Shown: in pieces, positions 35,046 to 44,013 of the stretch
Layout: every line of letters begins with the position of its first letter
Position numbering within the stretch: the first letter of the stretch is position 1
NCBI RefSeq assembly: GCF_021648825.1
Contig: NZ_JAKJHS010000012.1
Location: forward strand, 1-64,000
From: Rhizobium halophilum
GTDB lineage: Bacteria; Pseudomonadota; Alphaproteobacteria; Rhizobiales; Rhizobiaceae
DNA length: 64,000 nt
Direction of reading: 5' to 3'
Translations under genes and position numbers: made by a program
The notes under the pieces: generated by a model
The model's database searches: none
What the model was told of the DNA's origin: nothing
Seen by the model: the letters and a program-made list of their open reading frames with translations, nothing else

Positions 35046-36016
35046 AGCGAAACCCCCTGCTTCAGGTCGTGCCGAGCTTCATGCTTGGGCCTGACTTTCT
35101 CGAGAAGCTTTTGACCGAGGCCGATCAGGCCATTGGGCGAGTACACCATCAGCACGATGACGAGCGCGGCGTAAATGATCAGGTAGTATCCTTCGGTGAA
35201 ACGAAGCAGTTCCGGAAGAAGGATCACCACCGCTGCTCCCAGCATCGGGCCAAAGAAGAAGCCCGAGCCCCCGACCACCACCATGAGCAGGATCTTCAGC
35301 GAGTGGATGAGGGCAAAGCTGCCTGGCTCGATGAACTGTACAAGCGGCGTTTGCATCGCGCCAGCCAAACCGCCGAAAGCCGAACCGATTGCAAACGCCA
35401 GCAGTGTCTGGCGGCGGATCTTGAGTCCAAGGCTTTCGGCGCGGATCGGATTTTCGCGCAACGCCTTGAAGGCACGTCCCCAGGGCGATCGCAGGATCCA
35501 CCACAACACGCCGGTCGATAGAAGAAAACAGACCAGGGAGAAATAGTAGAACGGGAGGTTGCCGTCTGTGCTGATGCCGAAGAAGGAGGGGCGCGGCATT
35601 CCGACAAGCCCGAATGAACCGCCGGTAATCTCCTCTTCATTGCGCAAGACGAGAAAGAGCAGTGTATTGAAGGCTAAGGTGACGAAGGCGAGGAAGTGAT
35701 GCTGGACGCGCAAGGCCGGATAGCCAAGCGCAAGTCCGACCGCAAAGCTGCTCACGATCGAAATGAAGGCCGCCAGGCTCCAGTGGACCCCGTTCAGCGT
35801 CATCAGCGCGGTGATATAGGCCCCGATCCCCATGAAGCCGGCCTGCGCCAGACTGACCTGGCCCGCATAGCCAAGCGTCAGGTTCAATCCCATCGCGGCA
35901 ATCGAGAACACCAACCAGGAGCAGAGCGTATAGATGATGTAGTTGCCCTGGCCCAGGGGAGCGACGACGAGTGCTGCAATTGCAAGCGCAAGAAGGGTGA
36001 TCCTGGAGCGGGTCAT
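35042..36016 (-). CDS. Branched-chain-type ABC transporter permease, LivM-like
   Basis: A 324-residue membrane protein with about ten helices. Family marks include GLNLTLGYAGQVSLAQAGFM near residue 43, GYPALRVQHHFLAFVTLAF, and the coupling segment IRAESLGLKIRRQTLLAFAI. It overlaps the livH-like stop and the livG-like start by four bases each. With LivH it forms the import channel. Confidence 0.92.
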   Translation of the reverse strand: MTRSRITLLALAIAALVVAPLGQGNYIIYTLCSWLVFSIAAMGLNLTLGYAGQVSLAQAGFMGIGAYITALMTLNGVHWSLAAFISIVSSFAVGLALGYPALRVQHHFLAFVTLAFNTLLFLVLRNEEEITGGSFGLVGMPRPSFFGISTDGNLPFYYFSLVCFLLSTGVLWWILRSPWGRAFKALRENPIRAESLGLKIRRQTLLAFAIGSAFGGLAGAMQTPLVQFIEPGSFALIHSLKILLMVVVGGSGFFFGPMLGAAVVILLPELLRFTEGYYLIIYAALVIVLMVYSPNGLIGLGQKLLEKVRPKHEARHDLKQGVSL

Positions 36017-36891
36017 ACAGTTCTCCCTTCCGGGGTGCCGAGCAAGCCCTGTGGGCGCAGCAGAATAATGGCGATGAGCAGGATGAGCGGCATGGCCGAG
36101 CGGTATTCCGAGGAGACATAGACTGCGGAAAGATTGTCGATGACGCCGATCAGCAGCCCGCCAACCAGAGCTCCACGGATCTGGTTGAAGCCGCCAACAA
36201 TGGCGGCGATGAAAGCGACGAGACCAAGCGTTTCGCCATTGGAGAATTTGGCAAGATAAATCGGCGAGATCAGCACCGAAGCGATGGTTGCAAGCGCTGC
36301 GTTGATCAAGAACGTGTACAGGACCATCCGCTTGACGTTGACGCCGAGGACTTCGGCAACGGCGGGATTTTGGGCAGTTGCCTGCATGCAGCGGCCCGTG
36401 CGCGTGCGGTTCAGGAAGAGCTGCAGGCTGCCGATGGCAAGCATCGAGACGATCAGATTGCAGATATCCTGGACCGATACGCTGGCGCCTGCGACGTTAT
36501 AAACCGTTTGCGGGAAAATGGCTGGAAAGGGCTGGGCAGTTGCGCCGTAGAACTCCTTGACGCTCTCCTTCATCAACAAGCCAAGTGCAATCGTGGCGAT
36601 CACGAGCGGCAGTGTCCCATGGGGAAGCATCGGCTCGACGATCAGCCGCTTGAAGGCGACGCCGAGGATCAACAAAGCCAAAGCAAGTCCGAAGACGATG
36701 GAGAGCCACAATGGCAGGCCAAATACGGTCATGCCGATGAGGACAAAGAATGCCGGGAGCATGACGAACTCGCCTTGGGCGAAGTTGATCGTTTGCGACG
36801 CTTGCCAAAGCAGCGTGAAGCCCACAGCCGCGAGCGCATAGATGGAACCGGCGGCAAGTCCGGAGATGAGAAGCTGTAATAGCTCGGCCAT
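36013..36891 (-). CDS. Branched-chain-type ABC transporter permease, LivH-like
   Basis: A 292-residue membrane protein. LivH marks are SGLAAGSIYALAAVGFTLLW at residues 9-28, INFAQGEFVMLPAFF, AQNPAVAEVLGVNVKRMVLY as coupling segment and ILLRPQGLLG at the end. It is 91 bases downstream of the binding-protein gene, with a strong hairpin between. Confidence 0.92.
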   Translation of the reverse strand: MAELLQLLISGLAAGSIYALAAVGFTLLWQASQTINFAQGEFVMLPAFFVLIGMTVFGLPLWLSIVFGLALALLILGVAFKRLIVEPMLPHGTLPLVIATIALGLLMKESVKEFYGATAQPFPAIFPQTVYNVAGASVSVQDICNLIVSMLAIGSLQLFLNRTRTGRCMQATAQNPAVAEVLGVNVKRMVLYTFLINAALATIASVLISPIYLAKFSNGETLGLVAFIAAIVGGFNQIRGALVGGLLIGVIDNLSAVYVSSEYRSAMPLILLIAIILLRPQGLLGTPEGRTV

Positions 36892-36935
36892 AATGTCGTC
36901 CTAAGGGCTCTTGTCGGCTTTGCGAGGGCGTTGAG

Positions 36936-36973
36936 GGTCACCCCAGCGGCGGCTCACAGCCGCTGGGGTGACC
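36936..36973 (-). repeat. Perfect intercistronic hairpin after the Liv-type binding-protein gene
   Basis: A perfect 15-bp inverted repeat (GGTCACCCCAGCGGC at 36936-36950, its complement at 36959-36973) encloses an 8-base loop in the gap between the binding-protein and permease genes. No U-run follows on the minus strand, so it more likely protects or processes the binding-protein message than ends transcription. Confidence 0.8.
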
Positions 36974-36982
36974 GATCCGCGA

Positions 36983-38110
36983 TCAATTGGGGGGCAGAAC
37001 GGCCTTGACGACCTGTTTGCCGTTCTCGACCTGTACAAAGAAGCTCTCGCGCGACATTTCTCCCGTCTCATCCCAGCTGACGTCCATGAGCACGCCCGGG
37101 CAGTCGGCGGCTTTCAAGGTCAGGCCGTGCATTTTCTCGGCAATCGCCTGACTGTCGGGCTCACCCACCATCTCGGTCACGCATTTGAGAGCATAGGCTG
37201 CGGTATAGCCTTTGATCGCGTTATGGTCTGGTGTGTAATTGAACTTGGCCTTGAACTTCTCCACCATCTCGGTCATTGCCGGGATATTCGCGTCTGGTGT
37301 CAGACCGACATGACCCATTGCGCCATTGGCAGCCTCTCCTGCCAGCTCGATCACCTTGTGTCCGATCAGCGTGGTTTCGCCCACCAGCGGGATCGTCACG
37401 CCCTGCTTGCGTGCCTCCCTAAGAAAGCGCGCGCTTTCCTCCTCGGTGACGTAAACAAAGGCTGCATCGGCCTGAGCACCTTTCAGCTTGACGATGTCAG
37501 CCGAAAAGTCGCTTTGGGCCTGTTCGGTTGGAATGTCAGCAACGATCTCAAAACCGTGGTTTTCTGCTTCCTTCAGGAAAGAGGTATGGCCACCTTTGCC
37601 AAATTCTGTGTTTGCCCAAACGATGGCAACCTTCTTCACCTTCATCTCGTCGGCCATGTATTTCGCCATCTTCGGCACGCCTTTTTGCGAGCCAAAGGCG
37701 GTGCGGAAGATGTAGGGATTGTTCATCGATGTGATCGAAGGCGCTTCGGAACCGGTGAACTGGGGGATGCCAGCCTGGCGGGCGACCAGCATGTTCACGA
37801 CCGTTGACGAGGAGAAGACTGTTCCCATGATGGCATAGACGCCGTCGTCGATTGCCTTTTGTACCATCGCGCGTGAGACCTGCGGATCGGTCTGGCTGTC
37901 ATACTCGGTGACCGCGATCTGTTCGTTCAGCACGCCGCCGGCGTCATTGATTTCTTCAAAACCCATCTTCACGCCATCGCGAAAATTGGTGCCAGCCGCG
38001 GCACCAGGGCCAGACAGCTCCACAATGGAACCGACCTTCAATTCGGCCATCGCCGGCGCCGCGGCGAGCGTCGTGACGAGTGCCGTTGCATACACGAGCT
38101 TGTTGATCAT
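36983..38110 (-). CDS. Branched-chain-type ABC transporter substrate-binding protein, LivK-like
   Basis: A 375-residue periplasmic protein with a signal peptide cut near residue 22 (APAMAELKV). The Peripla_BP_6 pattern is clear: VELSGPGAAAGTNFRDGVKM, then VTEYDSQTDPQVSRAMVQKA, SEAPSITSMNNPYIFRTAFG, and VAIVWANTEFGKGG. It sets the specificity of the importer. The neighbouring dehydrogenases suggest a cyclic acid rather than an amino acid, but this is inference. It is the first gene of the transport operon. Confidence 0.92.
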   Translation of the reverse strand: MINKLVYATALVTTLAAAPAMAELKVGSIVELSGPGAAAGTNFRDGVKMGFEEINDAGGVLNEQIAVTEYDSQTDPQVSRAMVQKAIDDGVYAIMGTVFSSSTVVNMLVARQAGIPQFTGSEAPSITSMNNPYIFRTAFGSQKGVPKMAKYMADEMKVKKVAIVWANTEFGKGGHTSFLKEAENHGFEIVADIPTEQAQSDFSADIVKLKGAQADAAFVYVTEEESARFLREARKQGVTIPLVGETTLIGHKVIELAGEAANGAMGHVGLTPDANIPAMTEMVEKFKAKFNYTPDHNAIKGYTAAYALKCVTEMVGEPDSQAIAEKMHGLTLKAADCPGVLMDVSWDETGEMSRESFFVQVENGKQVVKAVLPPN

Positions 38111-38420
38111 CTTGTTATCCTCCCGAAGTGATCATCTGAAAAGAACCGACGTGCGACCACGCGTCGCCGTTCGGCACCTCGACCGCAGAAATACCTGCGG
38201 CTCCATCGTTTGTCCTGATTGTCCTCCTCCCTAGCGCGCCTGTGACAAGCTTTACCCCCGATTACTCTCGCTCCTCAGCGACGCGGTGGAAAGGCCGGGA
38301 ACCGTGTTTTCTGTTCTCGCTTACGGCAGGTGTGCCTGTCGAGCGCACTACGCCTCCTCCTGGTCCGGTTACGTTAGTCAGCCGGCTGCCAACTCGAAAA
38401 TGGACAATGCGATCTATTCA
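38111..38420. other. Intergenic region before the Liv-type operon
   Basis: 310 bases contain the promoter region of the transport operon and the end of the epimerase gene unit. I see no copy of the IclR-type palindrome, no strong hairpin and no gene. Confidence 0.4.
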
Positions 38421-39317
38421 TTAGACGATTGCCCTTCGCTGACCCAGCCCCTGAAGTTCCGTGAGGCTTTGGGCAATACCGGCGGCAATCCCAGTCACGG
38501 GTTGCGGACCAAGAAAAGCTGGAACGGGATCGGAGGAGAGATCTGCTGGAATGCTCAACGCCTTGCCATTGATGCTGATCTGCGACCAGTCGGACTGCCG
38601 ACAAAGCTCGCCAACAAAAGCGTCCATTTCGGCCGTCTCGCCGGCCATAGTCAAGGCCGTCGCGCCTTCCAAAGGCGCGGTCATTGCTGCCGCCAGCATG
38701 AGGCCGACGTCGTCGACATAGACAAAGCCGACACGGCCGGAAAACCGTATCTCGGCCGGCTCACGCCGGACACAGGCGGAAATTGCAATAGAGGGGCCAG
38801 CTGCGATACCTGAGCTGATGCCGGGGCCATAAATTATGTAGGGGCGAAGGGCGAGGCTTGAAATGCCATGATCTGCAAAGAAAGCGCGCGCCACCCCCTC
38901 CACAGCAAGCTTGGTTGCGCCATAGATCGTCATGGGTCGAGGGTGAACTCCATCCTGTGGCCCAAACACGCCCGCCGTGCTTAAAAAAGCTACGGGCAGG
39001 CGGCGCTGTTTTGCTGCCTCAAATACATTGATGCTACCAATGAGGTTGACCTTGGCGGCCAATGCAGGGTCGCGGGCACAGTCCAGCGTCATCAAGCCCG
39101 CAGGATGGATGATGCCGTCACATTCCTCGACTGCAGCCGCGACGGCTGCCGGATCTGAAATATCTCCGCAAGTGATCTCCACAGACGCGGCGCTCGCCAG
39201 GCGCTCCGGGCGCGGCGAAAGATCGAAGACGCGAACGCGGTGTCCTGCCGCCTGAAGCGCACTGACGGTGCGTGCACCCACAAAGCCAGTGCCGCCTGTT
39301 ACGAGTATCCGCCTCAT
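38421..39317 (-). CDS. NAD-dependent epimerase/dehydratase-family protein
   Basis: A 298-residue extended SDR. The N-terminal ILVTGGTGFVGARTV is the NAD site, and the catalytic set is S in FLSTAG and the Y-x3-K of MTIYGATKLAVEGVARA. The C-terminal half holds VGFVYVDDVGLMLAAAM. The start at 39317 (MRRILVTGG) leaves no room for an N-terminal extension; a longer frame to 39437 crosses the divergent promoter. It is transcribed away from a Gfo/Idh gene and probably acts on the same compound. The substrate is unknown. Confidence 0.85.
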   Translation of the reverse strand: MRRILVTGGTGFVGARTVSALQAAGHRVRVFDLSPRPERLASAASVEITCGDISDPAAVAAAVEECDGIIHPAGLMTLDCARDPALAAKVNLIGSINVFEAAKQRRLPVAFLSTAGVFGPQDGVHPRPMTIYGATKLAVEGVARAFFADHGISSLALRPYIIYGPGISSGIAAGPSIAISACVRREPAEIRFSGRVGFVYVDDVGLMLAAAMTAPLEGATALTMAGETAEMDAFVGELCRQSDWSQISINGKALSIPADLSSDPVPAFLGPQPVTGIAAGIAQSLTELQGLGQRRAIV

Positions 39318-39441
39318 CAGCTCTGCCTTTTTGATCACTGCCGTTACTGCCTGCGAGAGCAATATCCGAGGCTCCCTCATGAAGCTCCGGCGCTGGTGTG
39401 TCGAACGAGCGAAGCCTGTCCACGCGCAGTAATGCAAAAAA

Positions 39442-39456
39442 CGGAATTACATTCAA
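39442..39456. promoter_or_regulatory. Possible fourth, weaker IclR-type site
   Basis: CGGAATTACATTCAA agrees with TGGAATGAAATTCCA at 11 of 15 positions. It lies between the divergent epimerase and Gfo/Idh genes, where an operator would be expected. Confidence 0.3.
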
Positions 39457-39516
39457 GATTAAACTTTAATTCTGATTTTGGTTTTGTATGGTGGTCGCGC
39501 TAGGGAGGAGAAAGAG

Positions 39517-40590
39517 TTGGACACGATCGGCATCGCCGTCATTGGCGCAGGCGCAATCGGCCGCACCCATATCGATACATTGGCAAAGATGCAGAAGACA
39601 GGTCAGGGGCACCTCGCCTTGGCAGCTGTGGTGGAACCCGGTCCGCAAGGCCAGGCTTTGGCCAGCGCCCACGGCGTTCCGTGCTTTTGCGACGTCGCAG
39701 CTCTTATCGATGCGAGGGCCGCGCAAGCTGCCATTGTTGCCACGCCAAACGAGACGCATCTACCAATTTCCACGATGCTGCTGACATCGAATTTACCGGT
39801 CCTGTTGGAAAAGCCGGTCGCCGAAAGTCTCGAATCTGCGCTTGCCCTCATTCGGATTGTTGACGAGACCGGCGTACCGCTTCTGGTTGGACATCATCGG
39901 CGCCACAATCCGATCACCAAGGCTGCCCGAGACGCCATAAGGTCCGGCCGGATCGGCAACCTTGTGCTGGCAACCGTCACCTGCTCGCTTGCCAAAACTC
40001 CGTCCTATTTCGACGCTGCATGGCGCAGGACGCCTGGAGCGGGAGGGCCGCTGCTGATTAACCTTGTGCATGAGATCGACCTGCTGCGTCACTTCTTCGG
40101 CGAAATTGCAAACGTGCAGGCCATCTCCAGCAATGCGCGGCGCGGCCACGCCGTTGAAGATACGGCCGCAGTGATTGTGACCTTTGTGAAGGGAGGCGTT
40201 GCGACCTTGGGTATATCGGATGCCGCTAGCGGTCCTTGGGCTTGGGATCTGTCGGCGGGGGAAAATCCGGCAAGGTTTCCTGCACACGATATCAGTGCTC
40301 ACCATTACGCGGGAAGCAAAGCGGGACTCTCCCTGCCAGACCTGACCCTATGGGAGCCGGACGATGAGCCGGACTGGACGCGCAAACTCAAGACGACACG
40401 TTTGCCCCTGCAGGCAGCAGATCCTTACATCGAGCAACTGCTTCATTTTGTTCAGCTCATCCGCGAGGGCGGGATGCCGCTGGTCGATGTGCGCGATGCG
40501 ACGGCAAACCTGATCGTTCTGGATGCCATCCGAACAGCCGCCACCAAACGGCAGGAGGTAGCGGTGGATTTACGGGCGCTGGGAGGGTAA
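39517..40590 (+). CDS. Gfo/Idh/MocA-family NAD(P)-dependent oxidoreductase
   Basis: A 357-residue oxidoreductase. The dinucleotide site is VIGAGAIGRTHIDTL (near residue 8), the family LEKPVAESLESAL holds the catalytic Lys, and LVHEIDLLRHFFGE is the usual C-terminal-domain helix with the His. TTG at 39517 is the likely start because GGGAGGAG stands seven bases before it and homologous sequence begins there. Members oxidise sugars, inositols and related polyols. Its partner appears to be the divergent epimerase. Confidence 0.88.
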   Translation: MDTIGIAVIGAGAIGRTHIDTLAKMQKTGQGHLALAAVVEPGPQGQALASAHGVPCFCDVAALIDARAAQAAIVATPNETHLPISTMLLTSNLPVLLEKPVAESLESALALIRIVDETGVPLLVGHHRRHNPITKAARDAIRSGRIGNLVLATVTCSLAKTPSYFDAAWRRTPGAGGPLLINLVHEIDLLRHFFGEIANVQAISSNARRGHAVEDTAAVIVTFVKGGVATLGISDAASGPWAWDLSAGENPARFPAHDISAHHYAGSKAGLSLPDLTLWEPDDEPDWTRKLKTTRLPLQAADPYIEQLLHFVQLIREGGMPLVDVRDATANLIVLDAIRTAATKRQEVAVDLRALGG

Positions 40591-40734
40591 GTCGGGCCCA
40601 CGCAGGCTGGTCCCAGCGGAGCGGAGGAAGTTGCTGTTCCGGGTCGACTCCCGAAAGCGCAACGACGTCATGCTCAAAGCCGCAGCATCTCAGCATCATC
40701 CGGCCGCTTGGCGTCTCGGCTCACGGGCTTGACG

Positions 40735-42000
40735 CTAGACAATCGCCCCTTGGACCAGAAGATGGCGGCGCACATCCTCAGCGACAGGTTCTGTCCCCTG
40801 GGCGCGGGTCGCCGCGGCAACGCCGGCTGCGTGACCCGTGGCAAAGGCGGTGCCCATGACGCGAACCGAGCCGTAGGCGGCACTGTCGGCACCGGTGACA
40901 CGGCCGGCCAGGTAGAGGTTGTAAATATCCGCTGACTGTACCGCGCCCAGCGGTATATCGGCAAAGCCTTCTCCCCCAATGTCGACAAAGCGCGCGCGGC
41001 CAGGAGCTTCGTGCACTTCCATGGGCCAGGCAGCACGTCCCACGCCATCGGGTCGCCGCAGGCCTTTTTCCAGCATCGACCCCGTGATGTCCTGGCGAGA
41101 CAGGGGTCTTCGACTTTCTCGGATGCCGATCTGGGGGCCTGTTTGCGCCAGATAGGCGTGTTCGAAGCCCGGCATTTGTTTCAGCATAGCGAGATTTCGC
41201 CAAGCTTGGCGTCTTGCCTCGCGCTCAACCGACGTCAGGCTTTCTCCCGACAGTCCGTCTGTCTCTAGGTCAATCGTCATCCACCAGACATCTTCGGAAA
41301 TCGGAAGCCTTGACAGGACGCCTCCATCGGCGCGCGGGATAGGCGTGTCGGCGGTGACATTGTAGCGATTGACGATCTCTGCCATGCGAGCACGGTCGAA
41401 CTCGGCGCCCTTGGCAACGCCCCCGATCCTGACGGGCATGGAGGCAGGTTGCACGTAATCCCCTCGCAAGCTGTCAACCGTTAAGCGCGTTCCCGACATC
41501 GAAGACAGGCCCGCTTCGCCGCTTGCGTCAATAAAGGCTTTGGCGTCGAGGTCAACGGTGCCCGCATGATCGCAGACCGTAACGGCAGCCAGACGATCAT
41601 GATTCCTACCCACTGCCGTCAAACGACTGTGGAGCAGCACCCGCACGCCCGCCTTTTCGCAAAGCCGGTCGAAAGCGAATTTGACCGCCTCGGGGTCCAG
41701 CATGACGATCCAGTTGCCGCTGCGAGATACCACAGGCGAGACAGGTTGACCAACTGCGGCTAGTTCGGAAAGGAGATCGGCGCCGACGCCGCGCACTGCC
41801 GCGATCGGCTCGGGGCTTTTTTGAAAGAAGCCGCAATACGCCAGCACCAAGGAGTTTGCAGCAGCTCCGCCAAGAAAGCCGTAGCGTTCTACGAGTGTGA
41901 CACGTGCGCCAAGCCGGGACGCCGCGACCGCTGCGCTTACACCGCCCGCGCCGCCTCCCACCACAACGATATCGGCCTGTTCTTGGCGTGACTTAAGCAT
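40735..42000 (-). CDS. FAD-dependent oxidoreductase (FAD_oxidored type)
   Basis: A 421-residue flavoprotein: GGGAGGVSAAVAASRLGARV near residue 14, VERYGFLGGAAANSLV, a middle AFIDASGEAGLSSMSG, and the C-terminal YLAGRVTGADSAAYGSVRV then GTAFATGHAAGVAAA. No signal peptide is visible. The family is mixed and often of unknown substrate. The gene is divergent from a LysR regulator, with a palindromic site in the gap, and is its likely target. MLKSRQEQ at 42000 is taken as the start, with GGAAGC before it. Confidence 0.83.
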   Translation of the reverse strand: MLKSRQEQADIVVVGGGAGGVSAAVAASRLGARVTLVERYGFLGGAAANSLVLAYCGFFQKSPEPIAAVRGVGADLLSELAAVGQPVSPVVSRSGNWIVMLDPEAVKFAFDRLCEKAGVRVLLHSRLTAVGRNHDRLAAVTVCDHAGTVDLDAKAFIDASGEAGLSSMSGTRLTVDSLRGDYVQPASMPVRIGGVAKGAEFDRARMAEIVNRYNVTADTPIPRADGGVLSRLPISEDVWWMTIDLETDGLSGESLTSVEREARRQAWRNLAMLKQMPGFEHAYLAQTGPQIGIRESRRPLSRQDITGSMLEKGLRRPDGVGRAAWPMEVHEAPGRARFVDIGGEGFADIPLGAVQSADIYNLYLAGRVTGADSAAYGSVRVMGTAFATGHAAGVAAATRAQGTEPVAEDVRRHLLVQGAIV

Positions 42001-42122
42001 GGTGAGCTTCCCACGCGTGGAAGGATTGAAGCGCAAGGACTGCGAGGGAGAGAACGTCGGGGCCAATCATGGTTTGCTCCTGCCAAGAGCAACGAATAGG
42101 TCATGCGGCGTCATTGACGCCA

Positions 42123-42145
42123 ATACATAAAGTGCCGCAGTGTAT
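42123..42145. promoter_or_regulatory. Putative LysR binding site
   Basis: ATACA-N13-TGTAT is a 23-base interrupted palindrome with the T-N11-A pattern of LysR sites. It lies between the FAD oxidoreductase gene and the divergent LysR gene, 31 bases before the latter's start. Confidence 0.5.
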
Positions 42146-42176
42146 AAACAAGATTTATGGAGGAGCGACGTCAGCC

Positions 42177-43091
42177 ATGCTCAAGCCAAAGCCAAAGCTG
42201 AAAGAGCGGCATCTGGAGATTTTCCGGGTCGTTATGGCGACGAACTCGCTCACTGCGGCGGCGCGGCATCTGGGCTTGTCTCAGCCTAACCTTTCGATCG
42301 CTATAAAGCGGCTGGAGGATCAACTGGGCGTCGCCTTGTTTGCGCGCATATCCGGACGCATGGTGCCGACCGAAGAGGCTCTGTTGATCCTCAAGGAGGT
42401 GGAACATGTTCACCAGCAGTCGGAAATGCTGTCGGATGTTGTGTATGCAATTGCGCAGGGCAAAGGGTCGACGTTCCGGTTTGGGGCGACGCCCAGTCTC
42501 GGCATGCGCCTGCTGCCCAAGGCGCTGCGTCAATTGCAGTTGAAGGGCACCGCCAGTACCTACTACTGCGATTCCCTGTCGCAGCGCGATATTCGCGATT
42601 ATCTCCTGTTTGGGCAAGGTGCCTGCGTGGCGACCATCGCTGAAGTCGAGGATCCCCTGCTCGAGACGGTAAAGATCGGCGAGGCGAAACTGGTGTGCGT
42701 CGTTCCCGCACACCATGCATTGGCATCAAGGAGCTCGGTTACGCCAAGGGATCTCGCCGGTGAGACATTGATTTCCTTTGCAGCTGCAACAACCCATGGC
42801 TTATATATCGACGAGACCTTCCATCGCTGGGGCGCAGTGCGGGAAACCTCGGTTTTTGTTCATTTTGTCGAGGCGGCTTTGGCCTATGTCGCCGAGGGTA
42901 TCGGTATTACTATCCTTGACACATTTTCCGCGATGGACTGCACAGCAAATGGTCTGGTCGCCATCCCCGTCGAAAACAGCGTCGCAATTCCTGCCTATGT
43001 CCATTCCTGCCGTTTGCGTCCTCGCCCTTCTGCTGCTGGCGTCTTGATCGAGGAACTGCGTATCCTGGCTGCTTCGGCCAGCAGCAGTTGA
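42177..43091 (+). CDS. LysR-family transcriptional regulator
   Basis: A 304-residue regulator. The DNA-binding part is at residues 8-66 (LEIFRVVMATNSLTAAARHL, SQPNLSIAIKRLEDQLG), and the effector domain covers about 90-295. The start at 42177 has GGAGGAG 13 bases before it. It resembles the LysR protein at 44003-44950 in architecture and in segments such as the LAGE/LAGT region, so the two may be old paralogues. It is divergent from the FAD oxidoreductase and immediately upstream of the dehalogenase-like hydrolase. Confidence 0.88.
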   Translation: MLKPKPKLKERHLEIFRVVMATNSLTAAARHLGLSQPNLSIAIKRLEDQLGVALFARISGRMVPTEEALLILKEVEHVHQQSEMLSDVVYAIAQGKGSTFRFGATPSLGMRLLPKALRQLQLKGTASTYYCDSLSQRDIRDYLLFGQGACVATIAEVEDPLLETVKIGEAKLVCVVPAHHALASRSSVTPRDLAGETLISFAAATTHGLYIDETFHRWGAVRETSVFVHFVEAALAYVAEGIGITILDTFSAMDCTANGLVAIPVENSVAIPAYVHSCRLRPRPSAAGVLIEELRILAASASSS

Positions 43092-43104
43092 GGAGATAAA
43101 AACG

Positions 43105-44013
43105 GTGGACGACAACACGGCAGCGCTATTTCCGGGCTTTTCGGAAAGGTTGATCGACGCAGAAGGTGCGCGTCTGGCGGTCTTGGAAAATGGTCAAGGC
43201 CCCGCCGTTCTGCTGCTTCACGGCTACCCACAGACACGGGCGGCGTGGCATCGCATTGCACCGCAACTGGCCGAGCGCTGCCGAGTCGTGGTTCCTGACC
43301 TTCCCGGATATGGCAGAAGCTGCATCACCGGGGAGCCGACAGGCGCAGGATCGAAGCGTAGGATGGCCGCCAGCCTTGTCACCATGATGAAAGCGCTTGG
43401 TCACGACAGGTTTGTGGTCGTAGGTCACGACCGTGGTGGCCGGGCTGCTTATCGGATGGCCCTCGACTTTCCCGCCGCGGTTTCGGCATTGGTGTCCGTC
43501 ACCGTCGTCCCGACACCCGATATGTGGGAGGGAGCCAATAAGGGTTTCGGAATGGGTGCCTGGCATTGGTTCATGCTGGCGCAGCCGGAGCCCCTGCCGG
43601 AAAGGCTCATGAGCGGCGATCCGCAGTTCCTGCTCGAAAATACGCTGACGAAGATGGCCGGCAACCTTGCACATCTCCATCCTGTGGCACTTGCCGACTA
43701 CCGTGCCTGTTTTGATAATCCTCAGGTGCGCCATGCCATGTGCGAAGATTATCGCGCAGGCGCAACCACCGATGAAGTCGATGACCTCGCGGACCGGGCG
43801 GTCGGGCGGCGAATTGCTGTGCCGGTGCTGCTCTTATGGGAAGCGGGCCGGCGCTACGGCGACGGACGTGAACCTTTGGATATTTGGCGTGACTGGGCCG
43901 ATCATATCGAGGGCGAAGGGCTGGAAGGGGGACATCTGCTTCCCGAACTTGCGTCACAACAGGTCTTCAATCGGATCGTGGACTTTATGGTGAAGACCGG
44001 CCATGTCGGTTGA
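43105..44013 (+). CDS. Alpha/beta hydrolase, fluoroacetate (haloacetate) dehalogenase-like
   Basis: A 302-residue hydrolase beginning at GTG 43105 behind GAGGAGATAAAAACG. It has HGYPQT (39-44), the nucleophile motif GHDRGGR (Asp109, with Arg110 and Arg113), the HW pair in AWHWFMLAQPEPLPE, CEDYRAG, and the catalytic His in GGHLLPE. Asp, Arg, Arg, His-Trp and Tyr together are the set that defines fluoroacetate dehalogenase; related enzymes also open lactones. It lies between two LysR genes and overlaps the second by 11 bases. Defluorination is a hypothesis only. Confidence 0.83.
   Translation: MDDNTAALFPGFSERLIDAEGARLAVLENGQGPAVLLLHGYPQTRAAWHRIAPQLAERCRVVVPDLPGYGRSCITGEPTGAGSKRRMAASLVTMMKALGHDRFVVVGHDRGGRAAYRMALDFPAAVSALVSVTVVPTPDMWEGANKGFGMGAWHWFMLAQPEPLPERLMSGDPQFLLENTLTKMAGNLAHLHPVALADYRACFDNPQVRHAMCEDYRAGATTDEVDDLADRAVGRRIAVPVLLLWEAGRRYGDGREPLDIWRDWADHIEGEGLEGGHLLPELASQQVFNRIVDFMVKTGHVG

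Noticed and set aside
36936..36973. Hairpin read as a rho-independent terminator
   Set aside because: No U-run follows on the minus strand, and the downstream permease genes have no other evident promoter.
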